This document shows positions 25,791-32,853 of a DNA stretch of 64,000 bases, piece after piece. The stretch's first letter is position 1. Each line of letters opens with the position of its first letter. The notes under the pieces are model-generated. The model did no database searches. It saw only the letters and a list, made by a program, of their open reading frames with translations, and was not told where the DNA came from. The DNA comes from Flavobacterium jejuense (GTDB lineage: Bacteria > Bacteroidota > Bacteroidia > Flavobacteriales > Flavobacteriaceae). Made by a program: the position numbers and the translations under genes. The stretch lies in contig NZ_VEVQ02000013.1 of assembly GCF_006491595.2 (NCBI RefSeq), positions 1 through 64,000 on the forward strand, in the 5' to 3' direction.

Positions 25791-27068
25791 TTAAAGACCT
25801 AAACTTATTATTGCTGGATCATCTAAATCATAGGCATAACCTCTCCAAAAAGGTTTGTTTTGTCCAAAATATTTCCAAACAACTTCTTTGTTTGACGTTA
25901 CTTCCCAATAGCCATAATCTCCTTCTGTTATTAAGGTGTTTCCGTTTTTAAGTCTAACAGCACCAGATATTTTATCATAAAATAGATTGGAGTCTGTAAA
26001 ATTCCAAACAATTTGGGGTTCATTTGAAGAAGTGGTGGATAATTGGAAGTTTTGTGGTAAAGACAGTTCAAAAACAGTCGATTGATTTATGTTTGTTCCA
26101 TTACAATAAACTAACATGTTTCCTTTTCCAGGAACCTCTTTTTCTATTAAATTTGGGAAATGATTGTTAAAAAACATTCTTTCACCAAATGAATGATTAT
26201 AAGCTGTTGGGTTACCAAAACGATATAATAAATCACCTCCTTTGTTATAATTACCTCCAGAACTCGTTGCTGCTTCAACAGTAGTAGTGCTATGGTCTAT
26301 TACCCAAACTTCACTGTAGAAATTTACACTCATATAAATTACATCTTTGTCTTCGTCATAATCTATTCCATTAGCATGCATGATATCACCATCAACCCTA
26401 TTGTTGTATGAAAAGTTTATTCGGTTAGGATTTTGATTTATTAATCCATAGTTGTCTAAAGTGTTATTGGTGTCTTGAACAACATGATCGTAACTATGCC
26501 ACTCCCAAACTAGTTGATTTGTTATCGGATTTATTTCATATAGAGCTTCAGGGAAGATATCATTTGCAACTTCAATACCATAATTTAAAGCTTCTATTAC
26601 AGTCAACTTCTCCCAAACTTGAAATAAAACATTTCCATTTGGCAATAATTCTAAATCATGGTGTCCCACTTTAAAATTATCTGCACATGTATATTCCCAT
26701 TTAGTTGAGCCATCTGAATTTAAAATGCGAATAATTCCTCCAGCTCCTCCTATAGTTATTGGAGAAATATTTTGTTTAAACATGGCGATTAATTCTCCAT
26801 TAGGTAAAATTTCAACATCATTTCCTAATCTCAAATCGAAGTTCCATTCTTTTACTTTAAAGCCTTCTTTGTTTAAGATATAAGCATTTTGTGATCCATT
26901 TTCAATTGCGAAAACATAGCTGTTATCTATTTTTTCAGCGTTATAAATTTCTATTTTTTCATCTAATTTAACTGTGGTTCCATTATCTTTTACATTATCT
27001 TTTGAACAACTAATATTAAGAGTCAAAATGAACAGAAGTAGGCCTCTATGATATATTCTCATTTTCAT
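25791..27068 (-). CDS. Arylsulfotransferase-like propeller lipoprotein
   Basis: 425 residues with a signal peptide and lipobox (LLLFILTLNISCSKDN, cysteine about residue 21). The mature part has features of the ASST/PQQ-like propeller family: GHHDLELLPNGNVLFQVWE (about 139-157), HANGIDYDEDKDVIYMSVNFYSEVWVIDH (about 230-258), LLYRFGNP and AVRLKNGNTLITEGDYG. True arylsulfate sulfotransferases use an active-site histidine; H139-H140 and H230 are candidates but activity is not certain. It is anchored in the envelope and has no operon partner. Confidence 0.78.
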   Translation of the reverse strand: MKMRIYHRGLLLFILTLNISCSKDNVKDNGTTVKLDEKIEIYNAEKIDNSYVFAIENGSQNAYILNKEGFKVKEWNFDLRLGNDVEILPNGELIAMFKQNISPITIGGAGGIIRILNSDGSTKWEYTCADNFKVGHHDLELLPNGNVLFQVWEKLTVIEALNYGIEVANDIFPEALYEINPITNQLVWEWHSYDHVVQDTNNTLDNYGLINQNPNRINFSYNNRVDGDIMHANGIDYDEDKDVIYMSVNFYSEVWVIDHSTTTVEAATSSGGNYNKGGDLLYRFGNPTAYNHSFGERMFFNNHFPNLIEKEVPGKGNMLVYCNGTNINQSTVFELSLPQNFQLSTTSSNEPQIVWNFTDSNLFYDKISGAVRLKNGNTLITEGDYGYWEVTSNKEVVWKYFGQNKPFWRGYAYDLDDPAIISLGL

Positions 27069-27179
27069 TGTTTTTTTAATTTGTAAATATAAGTTTTTTG
27101 TTTTAAACGTTTTTTTTAATTTTTAAGGTAATTGTTAGTGTTTATATTTTTAAATTTATATGCTATAAAATGGCTTTTT

Positions 27180-27770
27180 ATGTCTGTTGTAAATTTTAGC
27201 GAAAGCTATATTGATTTTTTTAGAAATATTTTAAAAAATGATTCGTTAGAGAACGAAATGAATGTGGCCATTCAGTGTTTTGAAAAATTCATATTAAAGA
27301 AAAATGAGTTTTTAGTAGTGGAAAATGAAGTCTGTAACTATTTTTGTTTTGTAGAAAGCGGTATTTTACAACATGCAATTATTGTTCAAGAAGAAGAAAA
27401 AACGACTTATTTAGCTTTAAAAAATTCGGTTACTAGTTCTTTAAATAGTTTTTTACATCAAGTACCTTCTAGAAAAAGTATTAAAGCCATTGCAGATGCT
27501 ACTTTATATGTTGTTACGCTTTCTGTTTTCAATGATTTAATAAAAAACAACCAAGCGTTTCATCAGTTTTACTTCAATTTAATTGAGAAGCAACTTTGTT
27601 TGATTGATGATTATCGTATCGACTTACTAACACTTACTCCTGAAGAACGTTATAAAAAAATATTGGTAAATGAAACGAAACTTTTACAAGAAGTGCCTTT
27701 ACATTACTTAGCTTCTTTTTTAGGAATTTCTACTAGACATATGAGTCGCATTCGTAAGAATATAATCTAG
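27180..27770 (+). CDS. Crp/Fnr-type cyclic-nucleotide-binding-domain regulator
   Basis: 196 residues from the ATG at 27180; an in-frame TTG 48 bases upstream is less likely. The N-terminal part (20-115) resembles the cNMP-binding beta-roll (FILKKNEFLVVENEVCNYFCFVESGILQHAI). The C-terminal part has a short helix-turn-helix, LTPEERYKKILVNE then VPLHYLASFLGISTRHMSRIRKNI, as in Bacteroidota Crp-like proteins. Ligand residues for cAMP are not conserved. Targets unknown; it is divergent from the arylsulfotransferase-like gene. Confidence 0.82.
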   Translation: MSVVNFSESYIDFFRNILKNDSLENEMNVAIQCFEKFILKKNEFLVVENEVCNYFCFVESGILQHAIIVQEEEKTTYLALKNSVTSSLNSFLHQVPSRKSIKAIADATLYVVTLSVFNDLIKNNQAFHQFYFNLIEKQLCLIDDYRIDLLTLTPEERYKKILVNETKLLQEVPLHYLASFLGISTRHMSRIRKNII

Positions 27771-27883
27771 AATTTTTGGAATATAAATTTAAGAAATTTC
27801 TTAAATCTGTTTTCCGATATTCAGTAATTCATGTAAAGTAAAAATAAAGCCATTTGGCTACTGATTCAAAAAAATAGTTTGTG

Positions 27884-27891
27884 TATTTTTG
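27884..27891 (+). promoter_or_regulatory. -7 promoter element of aminopeptidase P gene
   Basis: TATTTTTG fits TAnnTTTG, 52 bases before the ATG at 27944. No well-spaced -33 TTG is seen. Confidence 0.35.
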
Positions 27892-27943
27892 ATGAATAGT
27901 TTATCTAATGCTCTAACAATCGAGAAATCTTAAAATCTAAATA

Positions 27944-29236
27944 ATGAAATACCATCAAATAGACAAAGACTTATTTATAAAAAATCGTAAAAAGTTTGTT
28001 TCAAAAATGAAACCCAATAGTGTTGCGGTTTTCAATTCTAATGATATTTATCCTGTTTCTGCTGATTCTACTTTGCCATTTGCACAACATCGTGATATTT
28101 TTTATTTAAGTGGTGTGGATCAAGAGGAAAGTATTTTATTACTTTTTCCTGATGCTCCTTATGAGAATTTGAGAGAAATTTTATTCTTAAAAGAAACTAA
28201 TGAACATATTGCGGTTTGGGAAGGGGAAAAATTAACTAAAGAGAGGGCTTTTGAAGTATCTGGAATTAAATCAGTGATTTGGTTACAAGATTTTCATAAG
28301 ACGTTGAAAGAAGTGATGACGTATGCTGAAACGATGTATATCAACACTAACGAACATTACCGTGCGACTATTGAAACAGAAACTCGTGAAGCGCGTTTTG
28401 TAAAATGGTGGAAAGAAAATTATCCAGCACATAAAGTAGAAAAATCAAATCCTATTTTGCAACGCATTCGTTCGGTTAAAGAAAGTGAAGAATTGGATTT
28501 AATCCAAAAAGCTTGTGATATTACTGAAAAAGGGTTCCGAAGAATTTTAAATTTTGTGAAACCTAATGTCATGGAATATGAAATTGAAGCCGAATTTGCA
28601 CACGAATTTTTAAGAAATCGTTCCAAAGGTTTTGCATACACACCCATTATTGCTTCTGGAAATAATGCTAATGTTTTACATTATATAGAAAACAACCAAC
28701 AATGTCATGCTGGTGATTTATTGTTACTTGATGTTGGTGCTGAATATGCTAATTATTCTAGTGATATGACAAGAACGATTCCAGTTTCTGGAAAATTTAA
28801 CGATAGACAAAAAGCGGTTTATAATGCCGTTTTGAACGTAAAGAATGAAGCTACTAAAATGTTGATTCCAGGAACACTTTGGAAACAATATCATATAGAA
28901 GTGGGTAAATTAATGACTTCTGAATTATTAGGTTTAGGCTTGTTAGACAAAGCGGATGTTCAAAATGAAAATCCAGATTGGCCAGCATATAAAAAATATT
29001 TCATGCACGGAACTTCACATCATATGGGATTAGATACGCATGATTATGGTTTGTTGTATGAACCGATGCAAGCCAATATGGTGTTCACAGTAGAACCAGG
29101 TATTTACATTCCTAATGAAAAATTTGGTATTCGTTTAGAAGACGATGTAGTGATTCAAAACATAGGAGAACCTTTCAACTTAATGCGTAATATTCCTATT
29201 GAGGCAGATGAAATTGAATCGATATTGAACAGTTAA
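27944..29236 (+). CDS. pepP: Xaa-Pro aminopeptidase (aminopeptidase P, M24B)
   Basis: 430 residues. It removes N-terminal residues that precede proline in peptides; cytoplasmic. The N-terminal half is the non-catalytic aminopeptidase P domain (FNSNDIYPVSADSTLPFAQHRDIFYLSG). The pita-bread half carries the five metal ligands: two aspartates in LLDVGAEYANYSSDMTRT, the histidine in HGTSHHMGLDTHD, and glutamates in FTVEPGIYIP and IRLEDDVVI. It stands alone and ends in a hairpin terminator. Confidence 0.94.
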   Translation: MKYHQIDKDLFIKNRKKFVSKMKPNSVAVFNSNDIYPVSADSTLPFAQHRDIFYLSGVDQEESILLLFPDAPYENLREILFLKETNEHIAVWEGEKLTKERAFEVSGIKSVIWLQDFHKTLKEVMTYAETMYINTNEHYRATIETETREARFVKWWKENYPAHKVEKSNPILQRIRSVKESEELDLIQKACDITEKGFRRILNFVKPNVMEYEIEAEFAHEFLRNRSKGFAYTPIIASGNNANVLHYIENNQQCHAGDLLLLDVGAEYANYSSDMTRTIPVSGKFNDRQKAVYNAVLNVKNEATKMLIPGTLWKQYHIEVGKLMTSELLGLGLLDKADVQNENPDWPAYKKYFMHGTSHHMGLDTHDYGLLYEPMQANMVFTVEPGIYIPNEKFGIRLEDDVVIQNIGEPFNLMRNIPIEADEIESILNS

Positions 29237-29278
29237 AAATTAATTAGTCGCTAGTAATTAGTGATTAGTTTTAAAAAT

Positions 29279-29309
29279 AACGACTCACGATTGTGGGTCG
29301 TTTTTTGTA
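29279..29309 (+). terminator. Terminator after pepP
   Basis: AACGACTCAC-GATT-GTGGGTCGTT with one G-T pair, then TTTT. Confidence 0.8.
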
Positions 29310-29336
29310 TAGTCCTTCATCCAAAATTTTGACACA

Positions 29337-29687
29337 TTAACTTCTCAACTTCATCAATAAATCATTTTGAATTTTAAGCACTTTGTTTTCTTCTTGTAAC
29401 TGAGCTATGATTTGGTCTTTTTCAGAAACTAAACTTTTATCTTTTCTGTTTTTTGTTGTAAAATCTTCTGGAAGTTGGTCTGCAATTTCTTTAAAAAAGT
29501 TGTGCTTTAAAGCATAGCAAATCTCAATTAATATACCCGTCTGAATACTACTGTTTCGAGTGTAATTCAAAATAGAAAGACCTCTTCTATTAATGGCATT
29601 GCCTAGTTCGGTTTTATTAATTTTATGTGACTGTATATAATCTGTCAGTATTTTTCCTGTATTAATATTGTTTTTTCCTTTTTTCAT
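29337..29687 (-). CDS. Small helix-turn-helix and coiled-coil protein
   Basis: 116 residues from the ATG at 29685-29687, preceded by AAAGGAT; an ATG nine codons upstream is possible. Residues 8-70 resemble a divergent Cro/C1-type helix-turn-helix (ILTDYIQSHKINKTELGNAINRRG, NYTRNSSIQTGILIEICYAL). Residues 88-116 are a coiled coil (SEKDQIIAQLQEENKVLKIQNDLLMKL) that should dimerise. It is probably a DNA-binding regulator. Three palindromic motifs spaced exactly 63 bases apart in its upstream region are likely operators, perhaps its own. Confidence 0.7.
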   Translation of the reverse strand: MKKGKNNINTGKILTDYIQSHKINKTELGNAINRRGLSILNYTRNSSIQTGILIEICYALKHNFFKEIADQLPEDFTTKNRKDKSLVSEKDQIIAQLQEENKVLKIQNDLLMKLRS

Positions 29688-29768
29688 ATCCTTTTTACAA
29701 TTATGGAGAAGCAATTAAGTATTCGATGCACATTAAAAGCATCATAAATGACTGTTTTATAGTCAAAA

Positions 29769-29913
29769 GTGATATTTTTACTATCAAATTTAATAATAAA
29801 AGTAATTATATAGTTACTTTTAACTTATATTTTGATATTTTAAATATTAAAAATGAATAGTATAGTATTGAAGATATTATAAAAAGCGTCAAAATTGATA
29901 TTTTTAATGTCAA
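29769..29913. promoter_or_regulatory. Three 19-bp palindromic motifs at exact 63-bp spacing
   Basis: GTGATATTTTTACTATCAA (29769-29787), TTGATATTTTAAATATTAA (29832-29850) and TTGATATTTTTAATGTCAA (29895-29913) share the palindromic consensus TTGATATTTTTAATATCAA. Start-to-start distance is 63 in both cases, six helical turns. They fill the 361-base gap between the small HTH gene and the dinB-like gene. Confidence 0.7.
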
Positions 29914-29987
29914 TTAAAAAGTATTTTAAAGAAATGGTGCTGCTTTTTAATGAGACAATTTTTTTTATTAAACTTTAAAATTCCTAC

Positions 29988-30003
29988 TGACAAACTGTTG
30001 TCA
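29988..30003. promoter_or_regulatory. TGACAA-N4-TTGTCA operator of the dinB group
   Basis: Perfect inverted repeat with 4-base centre, 12 bases upstream of a TACCTTTG -7 element (30015-30022) and 46 bases before the DinB-like ATG. It covers the place expected for the -33 element, so a bound repressor would block transcription. Confidence 0.55.
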
Positions 30004-30048
30004 TATAGCCCATTTACCTTTGTGTCATAATTTAAAAAAATAAACATT

Positions 30049-30537
30049 ATGAACACTACAACAGCACCTCAAGTGATTAGTCCGGCACAATTATTAAAAC
30101 ATTGGCAAGGGCATCGTGCCTTAACTAGACATGTAATTGAAGCTTTTCCTGAAAAAGATTTTTTTGAGTTCTCCATTGGTGGCATGCGAACTTTTTCAAA
30201 GCTAACTTCAGAATTGTTATCTATTGCTGTTCCTGCTTTGAAAGGAATTGTAAATCGCGCTGAGAAACCGTATTCAGAAGAGGAAACAGAAACGCTTACA
30301 ACAAAAGCACAGTATTTGCAAAAATGGGATGAAGCAACGGAAGAAATCAATCAGTATTTTAAACAAATTCCTATTGAAGATTTTGAAAAGACTTTTAATC
30401 TTTTTGGGCAATATGAGTTTCCTATCATTGAAAATATTTTCTATTTTATAGATAACGAAATTCATCATCGTGGACAAGGTTATGTGTATTTGCGTGCCTT
30501 AGGTATTGAGCCACCTTTCTTTTGGACAAGAGAATAG
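30049..30537 (+). CDS. DinB-family metal-binding four-helix protein
   Basis: 162 residues, a DinB-like four-helix bundle. Histidines that would bind a metal are H23 (ALTRHVIEA), and H143-H144 (NEIHHRGQGYVYLRALG) near the end, the usual triad positions. Related proteins act as thiol-dependent transferases or hydrolases with bacillithiol or mycothiol, or have no known reaction. It is first of a group with an NTF2-like gene and a convergent WYL-domain regulator. Confidence 0.85.
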   Translation: MNTTTAPQVISPAQLLKHWQGHRALTRHVIEAFPEKDFFEFSIGGMRTFSKLTSELLSIAVPALKGIVNRAEKPYSEEETETLTTKAQYLQKWDEATEEINQYFKQIPIEDFEKTFNLFGQYEFPIIENIFYFIDNEIHHRGQGYVYLRALGIEPPFFWTRE

Positions 30538-30571
30538 TTTTTGAAATGTAATAAGTATTTAAAACAAAAAG

Positions 30572-30949
30572 ATGACAAAAAGAGAAAAAATTGAATTGGC
30601 CATAACAAATTTTGTTCGAGGAGGAGACAATAGCGATGTTGATTTATTAGAAAGTGTCTTACATCCTCATTTTAGAATTACTAATAATGGTTTCATGGGA
30701 ACATCTGGAATCACTATCATCGATAAAGAAAAATATATAGCTACTATTAAGGAGGGGATTTTTGGAGGTCTACCTAGGAAAATGAAGATTGAAGCCATTG
30801 ATGATTTTGAAACCATAGCCTATGTAAAATTAAAATTAGAAAGTTCAGAAAACTATTTTATGTCTTATAATTCATTAGTTTTAGATACAGATAATGAATG
30901 GAAATTGATAAATAATCTTGCTGTTGTTGAATCTAAAGACACGATTTAG
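30572..30949 (+). CDS. NTF2-like (putative lumazine-binding/SnoaL-type) protein
   Basis: 125 residues with an NTF2-like fold: an N-terminal helix pair (KREKIELAITNFVRGGDNSDVDLLESVLHPHFRITNNG) and a curved sheet (AIDDFETIAYVKLKLESS, FMSYNSLVLDTDNEWKLINNLAVVE). No catalytic residues stand out. It lies 34 bases after the DinB-like gene and shares its transcript up to the terminator. Confidence 0.75.
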   Translation: MTKREKIELAITNFVRGGDNSDVDLLESVLHPHFRITNNGFMGTSGITIIDKEKYIATIKEGIFGGLPRKMKIEAIDDFETIAYVKLKLESSENYFMSYNSLVLDTDNEWKLINNLAVVESKDTI

Positions 30950-30991
30950 GACAGAAACAATTAAAATAGAACACTTTTAGGTTTCTATTTT

Positions 30992-31030
30992 AAAAAGCCG
31001 AAAATGACTAGCATTATTTTCGGCTTTTTT
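30992..31030. terminator. Terminator between the NTF2-like gene and the WYL regulator
   Basis: AAAGCCGAAAAT-N10-ATTTTCGGCTTT with flanking A and T runs; preceded by another inverted repeat TAAAATAGAA...TTCTATTTTA (30963-30991). Confidence 0.85.
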
Positions 31031-31992
31031 TATTTTAAAAGATTAATTTTATAGGATTCTAACATTTCAAGCATTCTTTCTTTTAATCGTTGAGGTTCTA
31101 TAATTGTAGCATAATCGGCAAACATTAATAGCCATCTTGAAAAGCCGTTTTCTAAATCTCTACATAAAAAAGTCATTTCAATTTTATCTCCTATTTTTTT
31201 TTGTGAGACAAAACCGTGGTATTTTTTTTCATAATCAAGATATTTTACAATTTTTTTATCTACTAAAAGAACTACTTGAGTTGTAGGACATTCTTTTTCT
31301 TTATTGAGATATTCTTCCAAAGGCTTGTGCTCTTTGATAAATGCAATAACTGTTTTTTCAATTCCTTGAATTCTATCGGCTCTAAATTGTCTGTAATCGT
31401 TTCGTAAATGACAAAAACCAAAAATATACCAATTGTTATGGTCATGATAAACACCAACAGGTTCAATAATTCTTTCTGAGCTATCAGCATCAAAAGCTTG
31501 GTATAACAATTTCACTTGTGTTTTGTCGGCTATACTTTTGAATAATACACTCATAGCGTCTGGTACTTTTTCGTTGAATAAATGTACAGAAGGTTGTTGA
31601 ACAATTACTTTAGATGCAATAGAAGAAAGCCAATCTTTATCTGTGTTTTTTAAAACAGATTTTATTTTAAACATTGCTGAAGCATAGTGTTTCCCTAATT
31701 CTTTATCGATAAAAGTTTCCATTAATTTTTCAGAAGCGATGAAACTAGTTGCTTCTTCACGAGTAAACATTACAGGAGGTAATCGATAACCATCTACTAA
31801 TGAATAGCCAACACCTGGTTCACTATAAATAGGAACACCAGAAGTTTCTAAAGAGCGAATATCTCTATAAATGGTTCGTAAACTTACCTCAAACCGATCT
31901 GCTAATTCCTGAGCTTTTACAATTCGTTTGGATTGTAGTTGAATTAGGATGGATATTATTCTGTCAAATCGTTTAGGAGATTCATCTAACAT
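31030..31992 (-). CDS. YafY-type HTH / WYL-domain transcriptional regulator
   Basis: 320 residues from the ATG at 31990-31992, matching the usual start LDESPKRFDRIISILIQLQ; a TTG six codons upstream is the alternative. The N-terminal DeoR/YafY winged helix includes VKAQELADRFEVSLRTIYRDIRSLE (about 29-53). The WYL domain follows (VKLLYQAFDADSSERIIEPVGVYHDHNNWYIFGFC, about 165-200), which senses small ligands or nucleic acid. It converges with the DinB/NTF2 operon; the TGACAA-N4-TTGTCA palindrome there is its likely target. Confidence 0.88.
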   Translation of the reverse strand: MLDESPKRFDRIISILIQLQSKRIVKAQELADRFEVSLRTIYRDIRSLETSGVPIYSEPGVGYSLVDGYRLPPVMFTREEATSFIASEKLMETFIDKELGKHYASAMFKIKSVLKNTDKDWLSSIASKVIVQQPSVHLFNEKVPDAMSVLFKSIADKTQVKLLYQAFDADSSERIIEPVGVYHDHNNWYIFGFCHLRNDYRQFRADRIQGIEKTVIAFIKEHKPLEEYLNKEKECPTTQVVLLVDKKIVKYLDYEKKYHGFVSQKKIGDKIEMTFLCRDLENGFSRWLLMFADYATIIEPQRLKERMLEMLESYKINLLK

Positions 31993-32057
31993 AAATGTCT
32001 TTTTTTTCAAAATTAACTATTTATGTGAAATTAATTCTTTCATTACTTACTTAATTC

Positions 32058-32065
32058 TATTTTTG
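32058..32065 (+). promoter_or_regulatory. -7 element of the alpha/beta hydrolase gene, leaderless
   Basis: TATTTTTG ends five bases before the ATG at 32071, so transcription should begin at or next to the start codon. Confidence 0.45.
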
Positions 32066-32070
32066 CATTC

Positions 32071-32853
32071 ATGAAATTAACCACATATAAAAATAGTAAG
32101 ATTCATTATACCGATTATGGAAAAGGAAAGACAGTTGTTCTTTTACATGGTTTTTTAGAAAACAGTAAGATGTGGAATGCTTTGGTTCCAGAATTGATGC
32201 AAAAAAATAGAGTTATTTGTATTGATTTGTTAGGACACGGTCAAACAGAGTGTTTAAGTTATATACATACTATGGAGGATATGGCTGATGTAGTACATCA
32301 CGTTGTTCAAGAGTTAGATTTAGAAGAGGTTATTTTAGTAGGTCATTCCATGGGCGGTTATGTTGCTTTAGCTTTTGTTGAGTTGTTTCCAGAATTGGTA
32401 AAAGGAATGGTTTTGTTGAATTCTACTGCAAAAGAAGATAGTGCAGAAAGAAAAGCAAATAGAGATCGTGCAATATTTGCTGTTAAGCAAAATTGTAAAA
32501 ATGCTATTAGTATGTCAATTGCGAATTTATTTAGTGAGGAAAACAGAACTAAATTGGTAAATGAAATTGAATGGGCAAAGAATGAAGCGCTTCAAACTCC
32601 TTTACAAGGTATTGTAGCAGCTCAAGAAGGAATGAAAATAAGAAAAGACCGAGAACTGTTATTACATACAACATCGTTTCCTAAAACACTTATTTTGGGT
32701 AAAAATGATCCTGTTTTAAATTATGAAGAAAATAAAGCACAGGTTAAAAATACTAATGTTAAGTTGGTAACTTTCAATGACGGTCATATGAGTCATTTCG
32801 AGAATAAGGAAGAACTGCAAAAAGTTCTTTTAGATTTTATGAAAGTTTTTTAA
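32071..32853 (+). CDS. Alpha/beta-fold hydrolase
   Basis: 260 residues. The oxyanion-side VVLLHGFLENSKMW (about 22-35), nucleophile elbow VGHSMGGYVAL (serine about 93), acid in GKNDPVL and histidine in DGHMSHFEN complete the triad. It resembles small esterases, BioH-like carboxylesterases or MenH-like enzymes; substrate cannot be fixed. The stop codon overlaps the end of the convergent AddB-like gene by four bases. Confidence 0.9.
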   Translation: MKLTTYKNSKIHYTDYGKGKTVVLLHGFLENSKMWNALVPELMQKNRVICIDLLGHGQTECLSYIHTMEDMADVVHHVVQELDLEEVILVGHSMGGYVALAFVELFPELVKGMVLLNSTAKEDSAERKANRDRAIFAVKQNCKNAISMSIANLFSEENRTKLVNEIEWAKNEALQTPLQGIVAAQEGMKIRKDRELLLHTTSFPKTLILGKNDPVLNYEENKAQVKNTNVKLVTFNDGHMSHFENKEELQKVLLDFMKVF

